Below are positions 27,922 through 35,245 of a stretch of 64,000 nt of DNA, piece after piece. How positions within the stretch are numbered: the stretch's first letter is position 1; every line of letters begins with the position of its first letter. Under the pieces are notes generated by a model, which was not told the origin of the DNA, ran no database searches, and saw nothing but the letters and a program-made list of their open reading frames with translations. The position numbers were made by a program, and so were the translations under genes. The DNA is from Paenibacillus helianthi (GTDB lineage Bacteria > Bacillota > Bacilli > Paenibacillales > Paenibacillaceae). The stretch spans positions 44,708 through 108,707 of the forward strand of contig NZ_LVWI01000042.1 of NCBI RefSeq assembly GCF_001909055.1. The letters are read 5' to 3'.

Positions 27922-28923
27922 ATGGAACCGTTGACGGACCCTTTTGGACGATTGCATGATTATATGCGCATTTCGGTTACAGACCGCTGCAACCTGCGCT
28001 GCATTTATTGTATGCCTGCGGAAGGAATGCAATTCCAGCCCCAGGACGAGATTATGAGTTACGAAGAAATTACCGCTGTGGTGGAAGCGCTGGCCCCTCT
28101 GGGGTTACGCAAGGTCCGGCTAACCGGGGGCGAACCTCTGGTCCGCAAGGATCTGGATCAGCTGGTCTCCATGATTGCCTCCATCCCGGGCATTGAAGAT
28201 ATATCCCTTACGACCAACGGCCTGATGCTTCCCGCCAAAGCCGCGCTGCTCAAGCAATCGGGCTTGTCACGTGTGAACATTAGCCTGGATTCACTGCAGC
28301 AGGACCGCTTCGCCATGATTACACGCGGCGGAGAAGTCGCCAAGGTGCTGAAAGGGATTGAAGCCGCAGAGGCGGCAGGACTCTCCCCGATTAAGCTCAA
28401 TGTGGTGCTGATGAAAGGCATCAATGATGATGAGATCAAAGACTTTATCTCGCTGACCCTGAACAGCCCGCTGAATGTACGGTTCATCGAATATATGCCC
28501 ATCGGCAGCGCCAGCGATGCCTGGCGTCAGACGTATCTGCCGCTGGAAACGGTAATTGAAGCCTGCAATGAAGCAGGCTGGGCTACTGAAGAAGCGGACA
28601 TGCCCTCAGGCAATGGCCCCTCCCAGAACCGGCGGGTGGTCGGTGCGCGCGGGACCTTCGGGCTGATCCATCCGGTAAGCGAGCATTTCTGCGACAATTG
28701 CAACCGGCTGCGCCTTACGGCAGACGGACACATTAAGGCCTGTCTCTACTGGGCAGATGAGTACAATGTACGCCCTCTGACCGGTGATCCTGCAGCCGTA
28801 CAGGCTTTATTCCGCCAGGCATTGGGCAACAAGCCGCATAACCACGAAATGGCGCTCGCCCTGGAGCGTAAAACGCAAAGCCATACCCCAACCACGAGAC
28901 GCATGTCGCAAATCGGCGGGTAG
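27922..28923 (+). CDS. moaA: GTP 3',8-cyclase MoaA
   Basis: This 333-residue radical-SAM enzyme catalyses the first step of molybdopterin synthesis (with MoaC, GTP to cyclic pyranopterin monophosphate). The SAM cluster is C23-x3-C27-x2-C30 (CNLRCIYC). The second, substrate-binding cluster uses C257, C260 and C274 ([11 protein letters not shown]...KAC). The protein ends in the conserved Gly-Gly. [11 protein letters not shown] is the GGEP motif. It appears monocistronic, between a structured leader and a strong terminator; other moa genes are not in the window apart from mobA. Confidence 0.97.
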   Translation: MEPLTDPFGRLHDYMRISVTDRCNLRCIYCMPAEGMQFQPQDEIMSYEEITAVVEALAPLGLRKVRLTGGEPLVRKDLDQLVSMIASIPGIEDISLTTNGLMLPAKAALLKQSGLSRVNISLDSLQQDRFAMITRGGEVAKVLKGIEAAEAAGLSPIKLNVVLMKGINDDEIKDFISLTLNSPLNVRFIEYMPIGSASDAWRQTYLPLETVIEACNEAGWATEEADMPSGNGPSQNRRVVGARGTFGLIHPVSEHFCDNCNRLRLTADGHIKACLYWADEYNVRPLTGDPAAVQALFRQALGNKPHNHEMALALERKTQSHTPTTRRMSQIGG

Positions 28924-28930
28924 CGGCCAT

Positions 28931-28985
28931 AACACAATAAACGGCAGAACTATCCGCTTCAGGACAGTTCTGCCGTTTATTGTGT
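28931..28985. terminator. Terminator after moaA
   Basis: AACACAATAAACGGCAGAACT and its inverse AGTTCTGCCGTTTATTGTGTT form about 20 bp of stem around a short loop (first arm read to CAGAAC). A very strong bidirectional hairpin. Confidence 0.75.
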
Positions 28986-29083
28986 TCGGTCTAGTTGACG
29001 ATCCATCGTATTACAACTAAGGAGTTCCTTTTCATACGGTTTGTAAAGAGAGAGAGACCACTATTTATAAACCACTTAAAATA

Positions 29084-29249
29084 GAATGAGTTTAGGATCA
29101 GTACAATTAAGCAAATTCAAGGCTATAAAGATCAGTTTGTAGACAATAGCAATGCAGAATCTACTACTATCAGTTCTGTATATCTTCCAAACACTGAGTG
29201 GGACGGATGGAACATTGAATTCGGAACACCACCCTATATATTAATCTCA
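29084..29249 (+). pseudogene. Unidentified gene remnant next to the truncated receptor
   Basis: A plus-strand frame is open after a TAG just upstream and has no start codon near its beginning. It reads like real protein: IKQIQGYKDQFVDNSNAEST, then SSVYLPNTEWDGWNIEFG and TPPYILISKS, before entering the antisense of the receptor gene. I do not recognise the family. It sits where the receptor's missing C-terminal end and peptide gene would be expected, suggesting a rearrangement joint near 29240. Confidence 0.35.
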
Positions 29250-30523
29250 AAATCCACCGATAACGTGCCTTTGATGACATTACGCCCGTTGTCGATTTTG
29301 GCGGAAAGATCCACGCTGCGCATTGAGATTTCATTGCCTTTGTACCGCCTGCGGGCCAGATAATAGGTTGCCAGTTCGCTGCAGAAACGGGTATGATGAT
29401 CATCGTTGATTTGCTTATTACGTTTGGCGTATCTTCGGTAAGGTATGTAAGCAGAAAAACGCTTCAGGATGTGGTCCACATCCCACTGATAGCGATTGGC
29501 CGTCTCCACAATTTTAAACAAGGCTGTAAAAATCTCATTCTCCCTTGTCGAAACAAAATTCACATACTCATCTAGTACATCCTGCTGTCCATCCATTAAG
29601 CGAATCAAATAAGTATTTGCCGTTCCCCACTCATGGAACTGGGCTATAATTCGGTTGGCTTCCTCCCCTTCTTCCTGTATCCAGCTGCCATCTGTATAGA
29701 GTGGCACAAACTCAAGCGCAGCCTTGTAGTCTCCAAGCTCCTCGAATGCACAAGAACGCATAAGTTGTGCGTATAGAATATAATAATATAAAGGTCTTTC
29801 CAAGATTTCGTCATTGGTATACCTATGGTCTGACCGGCTGCGAAGATTATATTGAATAGTTGCAAGTCGGTGCATTTCCTGTGCCAGTTCATCTGCCTTT
29901 GGCCAGTCATGCAATGAATAATATACATGTATTAACTGTCTTAACGCATCCAATTGATGCGCCTCACTCAGTCGAGTCACATAGCTCTCAAATAGAGTAG
30001 CTGCTAGCAGATTCTTTTGCGGATCATCGCCCAAGGACATCTCGAAGAGACGGTATTGACAAAGCGCCAGCCGTTCGGAGTGCTGATACTTCTCGCTATC
30101 CCCTACATTTTCGTATAAGATCCTCGCCGCCTGTTGCTTACCTTGCTGAAATAACTCTTCCGCCAGATCAAAGAGCAGAGGTCCATACATAAGATTATCG
30201 AGCAGGCTCTGAACCAAACGTTCGATGCAATCCAGACGTCCAAGCTCAGCAGAACGCAAAATAAACGGCCGAAGCCGCCGCCAATTCGGTGCAGAATCAT
30301 ATAGGCACTCATCCACATACTTACTGTAAAAATAGTCTTCCTCCAGCCCCATACTCCGGGTGATCCGTTCCAAATGGCTCATGGCCATAGCCTGCTGACC
30401 TTTCAAAATCCGGCTAAGTGTCCCGGAATGAATACCGCTGAGTACAGCAAATTTATTAATTGTCAGCCTCTGGTCTGATAAATAAGCCCATATCTTATCA
30501 CGTATTGTCGCTGTATGCTCCAA
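29234..30523 (-). CDS. HTH/TPR receptor of RRNPP (Alo-like) type, C-terminally altered
   Basis: This 429-residue protein is a paralogue of the receptor at 31142-32536. It has an N-terminal Cro/C1-type HTH (residues about 5-55, INKFAVLSGIHSGTLSRILK) followed by a helical repeat region with shared strings such as YTDGSWIQE, VDHIL.RFSA and SERLA.CQYRLF. Alignment by eye holds to about residue 420, then the last roughly 45 residues of the paralogue are absent and the tail DFEINI is unrelated. No secreted-peptide gene follows. The start is TTG at 30523 after AGAAGGTGG, 53 nt behind a Spo0E-like gene. It may be an orphan receptor or a decaying gene. Confidence 0.75.
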   Translation of the reverse strand: MEHTATIRDKIWAYLSDQRLTINKFAVLSGIHSGTLSRILKGQQAMAMSHLERITRSMGLEEDYFYSKYVDECLYDSAPNWRRLRPFILRSAELGRLDCIERLVQSLLDNLMYGPLLFDLAEELFQQGKQQAARILYENVGDSEKYQHSERLALCQYRLFEMSLGDDPQKNLLAATLFESYVTRLSEAHQLDALRQLIHVYYSLHDWPKADELAQEMHRLATIQYNLRSRSDHRYTNDEILERPLYYYILYAQLMRSCAFEELGDYKAALEFVPLYTDGSWIQEEGEEANRIIAQFHEWGTANTYLIRLMDGQQDVLDEYVNFVSTRENEIFTALFKIVETANRYQWDVDHILKRFSAYIPYRRYAKRNKQINDDHHTRFCSELATYYLARRRYKGNEISMRSVDLSAKIDNGRNVIKGTLSVDFEINI

Positions 30524-30576
30524 GGCAATACCACCTTCTTCAGATTTTTAATCATATTTATCTTTATACATTCTAT

Positions 30577-30756
30577 TCAGACCTGCCGCCGTCTCTGCTT
30601 AATGTGGATATTGCTGTAATTGTTCAGGAGTTTGTCCAGTTCTGCTGATTGCCGAGGTATCTCCGGGTGGCTAAAACCACCATACTGCATATGCATCGGA
30701 TGAAGCTTACGCCTTGCCCGCTCCATACGAATTCTAATGAATTCAGTATTACTCAT
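30577..30756 (-). CDS. Spo0E-like aspartyl-phosphate phosphatase
   Basis: This 59-residue protein fits the Spo0E family of small phosphatases that dephosphorylate Spo0A-P and delay sporulation. The two-helix pattern is FIRIRMERARRKLHPMHMQY, then the signature SHPEIPRQSAELDKLLNNY, matching the family SxELDxLIxxY core. The ATG at 30756 follows AAGGAGG. The next gene on the strand, the altered receptor, starts 53 nt later, so the two are probably co-transcribed. The link to peptide signalling recalls Rap/Spo0E control of the phosphorelay, but the target is inferred. Confidence 0.75.
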   Translation of the reverse strand: MSNTEFIRIRMERARRKLHPMHMQYGGFSHPEIPRQSAELDKLLNNYSNIHIKQRRRQV

Positions 30757-30801
30757 GACGATTTCCGCCTCCTTATGCAATATTTTAGTTATTTATGTAA
30801 A

Positions 30802-30824
30802 ATTATAGTTGTTTATTATAGTTG
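30802..30824. repeat. Direct repeat upstream of the Spo0E-like gene
   Basis: ATTATAGTTG occurs at 30802-30811 and 30815-30824 (13-nt period); on minus each contains TATAAT. These could be alternative -10 boxes or a regulator site about 50-70 nt before the ATG. Confidence 0.35.
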
Positions 30825-30930
30825 CAGTGCCTTATTTAATTTCCGTGGTAAAGGATTTAGCAGGGTTATACATAAAGAAACGCCCCCGGGTAGCAGGACG
30901 TCATAGTGAATTTTTAAATAAATAGGCAAA

Positions 30931-31023
30931 GGGAACCCAACTGGCTTATCGGATCTTGAGGAATATGAACAGGTAATCAAACTTAATCAAACGGCCTTAG
31001 ATTATCTGATATCCATTATTTAG
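30931..31023 (+). pseudogene. Remnant of a Spo0E-like gene
   Basis: The plus frame ends at TAG 31021 and reads LSDLEEYEQVIKLNQTALDY followed by LISII. This matches the Spo0E C-terminal signature (LS..E..VIKLSQ.LD.LI). An in-frame TAA lies just upstream (30919-30921) and there is no start codon, so only the C-terminal half remains. It lies between the intact Spo0E-like gene and the peptide gene, on the opposite strand. Confidence 0.4.
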
Positions 31024-31035
31024 AATCCCAAATAT

Positions 31036-31179
31036 TCAAACTCCACCAGCGCCATGTCCCGTGGTTTGGACTAACGTTTGAATATTGCCTTCAGGTACAG
31101 ATACAACAGTTCCATTTGGTAAAATGATCAAAACAGCTAAGCTACACGTGGCAAGCAGGATTAGTATTTTTTTTATCAT
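31036..31179 (-). CDS. Secreted signalling-peptide precursor (Phr/AloP-like)
   Basis: This 47-residue ORF starts at the ATG at 31179 and overlaps the last 38 nt of the receptor gene in another frame. It opens with a Sec-type signal: MIKK, then the hydrophobic ILILLATCSLAVLIIL. A polar segment PNGTVVSVPEGNIQ leads to the C-terminus TLVQTTGHGAGGV. RRNPP precursors have this layout, with the mature 5-10-residue signal cut from the C-terminal end. A 3' overlap with the receptor gene is typical of rap-phr pairs. From memory, Alo peptides of Paenibacillus polymyxa have His-Gly-x-Gly-Gly-like ends, which GHGAGG resembles. The ribosome binding site is AGAGG or TTAGGA. Confidence 0.8.
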   Translation of the reverse strand: MIKKILILLATCSLAVLIILPNGTVVSVPEGNIQTLVQTTGHGAGGV

Positions 31180-32536
31180 ATAAATTCCTAACCTCTCTTA
31201 TCAGAAGTTTGTATTGCTCCTTCTCTGAATCTTCTGCGAAATAGCGATACTGTTCAAATAAATCTACACAATTGAGCACAGTACCCTCGTTATTGGTTCT
31301 GGTGGAATATTCCAAGCTCTGTAGTATGAAGCGAATACCGTCTTTTCGTTTATTTCGTAAGTAATAGGCCGCTAATTCAGCAAGGAACCTGGCATATTGA
31401 TCTTCCATAATTTGTCGGTTATATTCACCAAACTCTGTATAAAGAATTGAATAAGTCATCCATGCAGAAAAACGTTCCAGAATGTGATCGACATTCCAAT
31501 TATACCGATTCGCCGATTTAATAATGTTACAAACAGCCATAAATATCTCGCCTGTCCGAGTGGAAATATATTCAACATAATCAGCTAGAACTTCCGATTC
31601 CCCCGCCATCAAACGATACAAATATGAATTGGCCCTTCCCCACTCCTGGAATTGAGTTATGGTTCGCTTTACTTCCTCATTGTCTTCCTGTATCCAACTG
31701 CCATCTGTATAAACAGGGACAAGGCTCAGCGCAGAATTGTAATCCCCACATTCTTCGAATACATTTGAACGCATAAGATGAGCGTATAAAATATAAAGGT
31801 ATAGCGGTTTTTCAGGTGTTTTTTCGTTATTTCTTTCCTGTCCCGAACAGCAATAAAGATCATATCGAATCGTAGCAAGCCGGAGTAACTCCTGAGCCAA
31901 TTCCTCCACCTTATGCCACTGATGCAGTGAATAATATACATTCATTAAGTGCTTCAATCCATCTAGCTGATCCGCCTCATCCAGTCTGGGAACATAAGGT
32001 TCGAACAGCGTCGCCGCACGCAGATTCTCACTCTGGTCATCCCCAAGCGCGATTCGGAACAAACGATACTGGCAAGCCGCCAGGCGTTCGGAATACTGGT
32101 ATTTCTCGCTGGCGCTCACATTCTCGTACAAGATTGCTGCCGCCTTCCACTGACCATGCTCAAACAGTCCCTCGGCTACGTCGAATAACGTTGGCACATT
32201 GCTGAGATTATCGAGCAGAATCTGGACCATTCGTTCAATGCAATCCATGCGTCCAAGCTCTGCACACCGGATCATGAACGGCCGTAGCCGCCGCCAGGTG
32301 GGTGCCGAATGATAGAAGCATTCATCCACATACAGGCTAAAAAAGCGATCCTCCACCTCCCCTATCCCTTTGGTAATCAGCTCCAGGTGACTCATTGCGA
32401 TAGGCTGATGCCCTTTGACAATCCGGCTCAGTGTTCCGGAATTAATGCCGGATCTGTCTGCAAACTGATTAATAGACATGCCTTGTTCAGATAAATAACT
32501 CGCTAGCTGATCTCGAATCGTGGCTGTAGCCTCCAA
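31142..32536 (-). CDS. HTH/TPR peptide receptor of RRNPP (AloR-like) type
   Basis: This 464-residue cytoplasmic protein has an N-terminal Cro/C1 HTH (INQFADRSGINSGTLSRIVK, residues about 20-40), then about 400 residues of helical hairpins resembling the TPR peptide-binding domain of Rap, PlcR and AimR. I place the start at TTG 32536 (preceded by AAAGGCGGTG), because the paralogue starts at the equivalent TTG and the upstream extension to 32611 contains the promoter. A secreted-peptide gene overlaps its 3' end. The model is peptide import, binding to the TPR domain and change of DNA binding. Target genes are unknown; the Spo0E-like gene downstream is one candidate. Confidence 0.82.
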   Translation of the reverse strand: MEATATIRDQLASYLSEQGMSINQFADRSGINSGTLSRIVKGHQPIAMSHLELITKGIGEVEDRFFSLYVDECFYHSAPTWRRLRPFMIRCAELGRMDCIERMVQILLDNLSNVPTLFDVAEGLFEHGQWKAAAILYENVSASEKYQYSERLAACQYRLFRIALGDDQSENLRAATLFEPYVPRLDEADQLDGLKHLMNVYYSLHQWHKVEELAQELLRLATIRYDLYCCSGQERNNEKTPEKPLYLYILYAHLMRSNVFEECGDYNSALSLVPVYTDGSWIQEDNEEVKRTITQFQEWGRANSYLYRLMAGESEVLADYVEYISTRTGEIFMAVCNIIKSANRYNWNVDHILERFSAWMTYSILYTEFGEYNRQIMEDQYARFLAELAAYYLRNKRKDGIRFILQSLEYSTRTNNEGTVLNCVDLFEQYRYFAEDSEKEQYKLLIREVRNLYDKKNTNPACHV

Positions 32537-32589
32537 GGAAACACCGCCTTTCAAATTCCAGAAAATAGGATTTTTCTTTGATATCTGTA

Positions 32590-32618
32590 ATACTATGTGA
32601 TAATATTCCACCGGTCAA
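32590..32618 (-). promoter_or_regulatory. Promoter of the receptor/peptide operon
   Basis: On minus: TTGACC (32618-32613), a 17-nt spacer, TAGTAT (32595-32590). The predicted start near 32583 gives a short leader before the TTG start and supports the shorter protein. Confidence 0.6.
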
Positions 32619-32711
32619 TAGACTAGATTAGTATAAAAAGTGAACAAAACTAAATATCTTAATATTAAGGCAATCCAGTTGCCATTTCCCAATGAAACAA
32701 GGATTAGCATG

Positions 32712-33323
32712 TCAAAATGATCTCCATAACTGTACTCCCATGTATACCGCAATACCCCAAATTAGCAGAGCTGAAGTGGTATTCAGCAGCCGGATCATCC
32801 TGCTTGAGGAATCAGTTCTGCTCAGCAACCGGCCGGCTGCCGCCAGGCTCAGGAACCATATCCAGGAGACGCCGGCTGTGGCGGCTGCAAAAGCCCAGCG
32901 TTCAGCGCCGGTATATTGCAGCGAATTTGTACCGATGACACCCACTGTATCCAGCAGAGCATGCGGGTTCAGCAAAGACACCGAGAGGGCGTAGGCCACT
33001 TGGCCTTTCAGGGACAGCATTCGGGCCTCTCCCTCCGCCGGAGCTGCGTTCCAGATTTTCCAGCCCATGATGCATAGAAATAGAATTCCCGCACCGTACA
33101 CGATTGGCGTCACCCACTCCACAGACAGCAAAATGAGCGAAATCCCGCCAACGGCAGCAGCAATCAGCAGTGTGTCGCATACGGCTGCCGTAAGAACCAC
33201 AGGCAAGGCTCTGCGGAACCGGGACTGAAGCGCTCCTTGGTTAAACACAAATATATTCTGTACGCCCAGCGGCAAAATAAGCCCGAAGGCCAATATGATT
33301 CCATGTACTACTGCTTCCCACAT
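32712..33323 (-). CDS. LysE/ArgO-family amino acid exporter
   Basis: This 203-residue membrane protein has about six hydrophobic segments. The N-terminal AFGLILPLGVQNIFVFNQGA and the mid-segment SLLNPHALLDTVGVIG are the family signatures of LysE/YggA exporters of basic amino acids. The ATG at 33323 follows GGGAGGAACAGAGTA. It is divergent from a MocR regulator gene 210 nt away, which probably controls it. Confidence 0.9.
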   Translation of the reverse strand: MWEAVVHGIILAFGLILPLGVQNIFVFNQGALQSRFRRALPVVLTAAVCDTLLIAAAVGGISLILLSVEWVTPIVYGAGILFLCIMGWKIWNAAPAEGEARMLSLKGQVAYALSVSLLNPHALLDTVGVIGTNSLQYTGAERWAFAAATAGVSWIWFLSLAAAGRLLSRTDSSSRMIRLLNTTSALLIWGIAVYMGVQLWRSF

Positions 33324-33533
33324 TACTCTGTTCCTCCCAGTCTGCTGCGGATTATGATTTGGGTTCCACCGCATTCCTGATAGTACCCTGTATGAACGGG
33401 ATACGTAACCAGCCAAATCCTCCAAATGCTACCCAACCAAACTAAGGAGAGCAGGACAAAGGTGGTATACTGCAAATAAAAGAACACTTCCGAAACAGCT
33501 TGTGTATATAACTCTCCAAAAGGAGCTGGGCTT

Positions 33534-35066
33534 GTGACAGAAAAACATTGCACGGAACAAAGCCCCGGCAAGCGATGGACACCTGACCCGTCATCCCCCC
33601 TGCCAATGCACAGGCAGATCTCCAATTATCTCATGGATAAAATCAGCAGCGGGGCCTGGCCGCCCGGCATGCGGCTAGCCCCTCAGCGCGAGCTGTGCCG
33701 CCAGTTTGGTGTGAACCGCAGCACGGTGGTAACCGCACTGGGCCAGCTGTCAGCGCTGGGGCTGATTGAGGGCAGGCGGGGCGGCGGGACCCGGGTGGCT
33801 GAAGTACAGGCAGCCGCAGACGAAGCGGTCTCATCTCCTGATCCGGCAAGAACAGATCTATTGCCAGTGCCGTCTGCCGGAAGCTGGAATGCATACGTTG
33901 AAGAGGGCGTACACTACCCTAATCTGCCTACGGTACAGGACATCAACCGCCTGGAATATGAGCAGGGGCTGATCCGCCTTGGCACCGGAGAGCCGGCACC
34001 GGAGCTGCTGCCCGGCTCGGCCATGACCCGTGTGCTGGCCGAGCTCTCCCGGCAGACCCTGCCTCCCCTCTCCTATGAGGAGCCCCTTGGCAGCCCCGGA
34101 CTGCGGAGTGCGGTTAGCCGCGAGCTGGCGAAGAACGGCATACAAGCTGATCCCGACTCCATTCTGATTACTTCCGGAGCACTTCAGGGGCTGCAGCTGA
34201 TTGCGGTTGGCCTTTTGCCGCGCGGGTCCACCATACTGCTGGAGAAGCCATCCTATCTCTATTCCATCCATGCCTTCCAATCCGCTGGCGTGAAGTTCAG
34301 CGGCCTGCCTATGGATGAGCAGGGGCTGCAAATGGACGGGCTGGCCCGGGAAGCCCGTCGGTCCAAGGCAGCTATGCTGTACAGCATCCCGTCTTTTCAT
34401 AATCCAACAGGGGTTCTGATGAACGCGAAGCGGAGGCAGGAACTCATGGAGGTAACGGGCCAGCTTGGCCTCCCGATCCTGGAGGACGGAGCCTATCAGG
34501 AGCTCTGGCTCGATACACCCCCGCCTCCACCGCTAAAAGCACTGGACCGCGAAGGCAGAGTACTGCATCTCGGCACCCTCTCCAAAGCAGCCAGCCCCGG
34601 GCTGCGCATCGGCTGGATTGTTGGCCCGGAGCCCGTCGTGCGGCGGCTGGCCGACATTAAGATGCAGACCGATTATGGCGCCAGCTCATTATCACAGCTG
34701 GCCGCCGCCCGGTGGCTGGAAGGCGGCTATCACGAGGAGCATCTCCAGCACCTGCGGGCACGGCTTCGGAAACGGCGCGATGCCGTGCTAGATCTGCTAC
34801 AGCGCCATTTTACCGGACTGGCTGCATGGAACGTTCCGGCGGGCGGCTTCTACATCTGGCTGTCCCTGGACAAGCCGGTACCGCTGCGGACGCTGTTCCG
34901 CACGGCCCATAAAGCAGGGCTGCTGCTGAACACCGGCGATCTGTATGACCGTGGTGACAACCGCCATCTGCGGCTGTCCTATGTCTACGCCTCGCCTGCC
35001 GAGCTTGAGCTTGGCCTCCCTCTGCTAGCCGGATTGATCCGCAAGCTGCAGCAGCCCGGTGTTTGA
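33534..35066 (+). CDS. MocR-type GntR/aminotransferase regulator
   Basis: This 510-residue PLP-dependent regulator has a GntR winged helix (residues about 20-90, GMRLAPQRELCRQFGVNRST) fused to a fold-type I aminotransferase domain. The domain shows TSGALQGLQLIA, IPSFHNPTGVLM and the PLP-lysine region LGTLSKAASPGLRIGW. Such proteins sense amino acids or PLP derivatives. The start is GTG at 33534 after AAAAGGAG. The divergent LysE exporter is the likely target. Confidence 0.92.
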   Translation: MTEKHCTEQSPGKRWTPDPSSPLPMHRQISNYLMDKISSGAWPPGMRLAPQRELCRQFGVNRSTVVTALGQLSALGLIEGRRGGGTRVAEVQAAADEAVSSPDPARTDLLPVPSAGSWNAYVEEGVHYPNLPTVQDINRLEYEQGLIRLGTGEPAPELLPGSAMTRVLAELSRQTLPPLSYEEPLGSPGLRSAVSRELAKNGIQADPDSILITSGALQGLQLIAVGLLPRGSTILLEKPSYLYSIHAFQSAGVKFSGLPMDEQGLQMDGLAREARRSKAAMLYSIPSFHNPTGVLMNAKRRQELMEVTGQLGLPILEDGAYQELWLDTPPPPPLKALDREGRVLHLGTLSKAASPGLRIGWIVGPEPVVRRLADIKMQTDYGASSLSQLAAARWLEGGYHEEHLQHLRARLRKRRDAVLDLLQRHFTGLAAWNVPAGGFYIWLSLDKPVPLRTLFRTAHKAGLLLNTGDLYDRGDNRHLRLSYVYASPAELELGLPLLAGLIRKLQQPGV

Positions 35067-35193
35067 ACAGTGCAACAAGCTAACAGCTACAAAGGCCTTT
35101 ACCTGGACTGCGGAGCCGTTTGCAAGTTTGTAAGTTACAGGGTTGCCGGGCGTTCCCGTTCGCATAATGAAGGACAAGCATACTTCCCTATAC

Positions 35194-35242
35194 ACAAATA
35201 AAGACCGGCCCTGTGCAATACACAGGAACGGCCTTTATTTGT
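35194..35242. terminator. Bidirectional terminator
   Basis: ACAAATAAAG..CCG..CCTGTG and its inverse CACAGG..CGG..CTTTATTTGT form a long stem between the convergent MocR and SLH-protein genes. Confidence 0.75.
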
Positions 35243-35245
35243 CAT

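Noticed and set aside
32537..32611. N-terminal extension of the receptor from 32611
   Set aside because: The region contains a good -35/-10 promoter, and the paralogue starts at the equivalent TTG, so the shorter protein is preferred.
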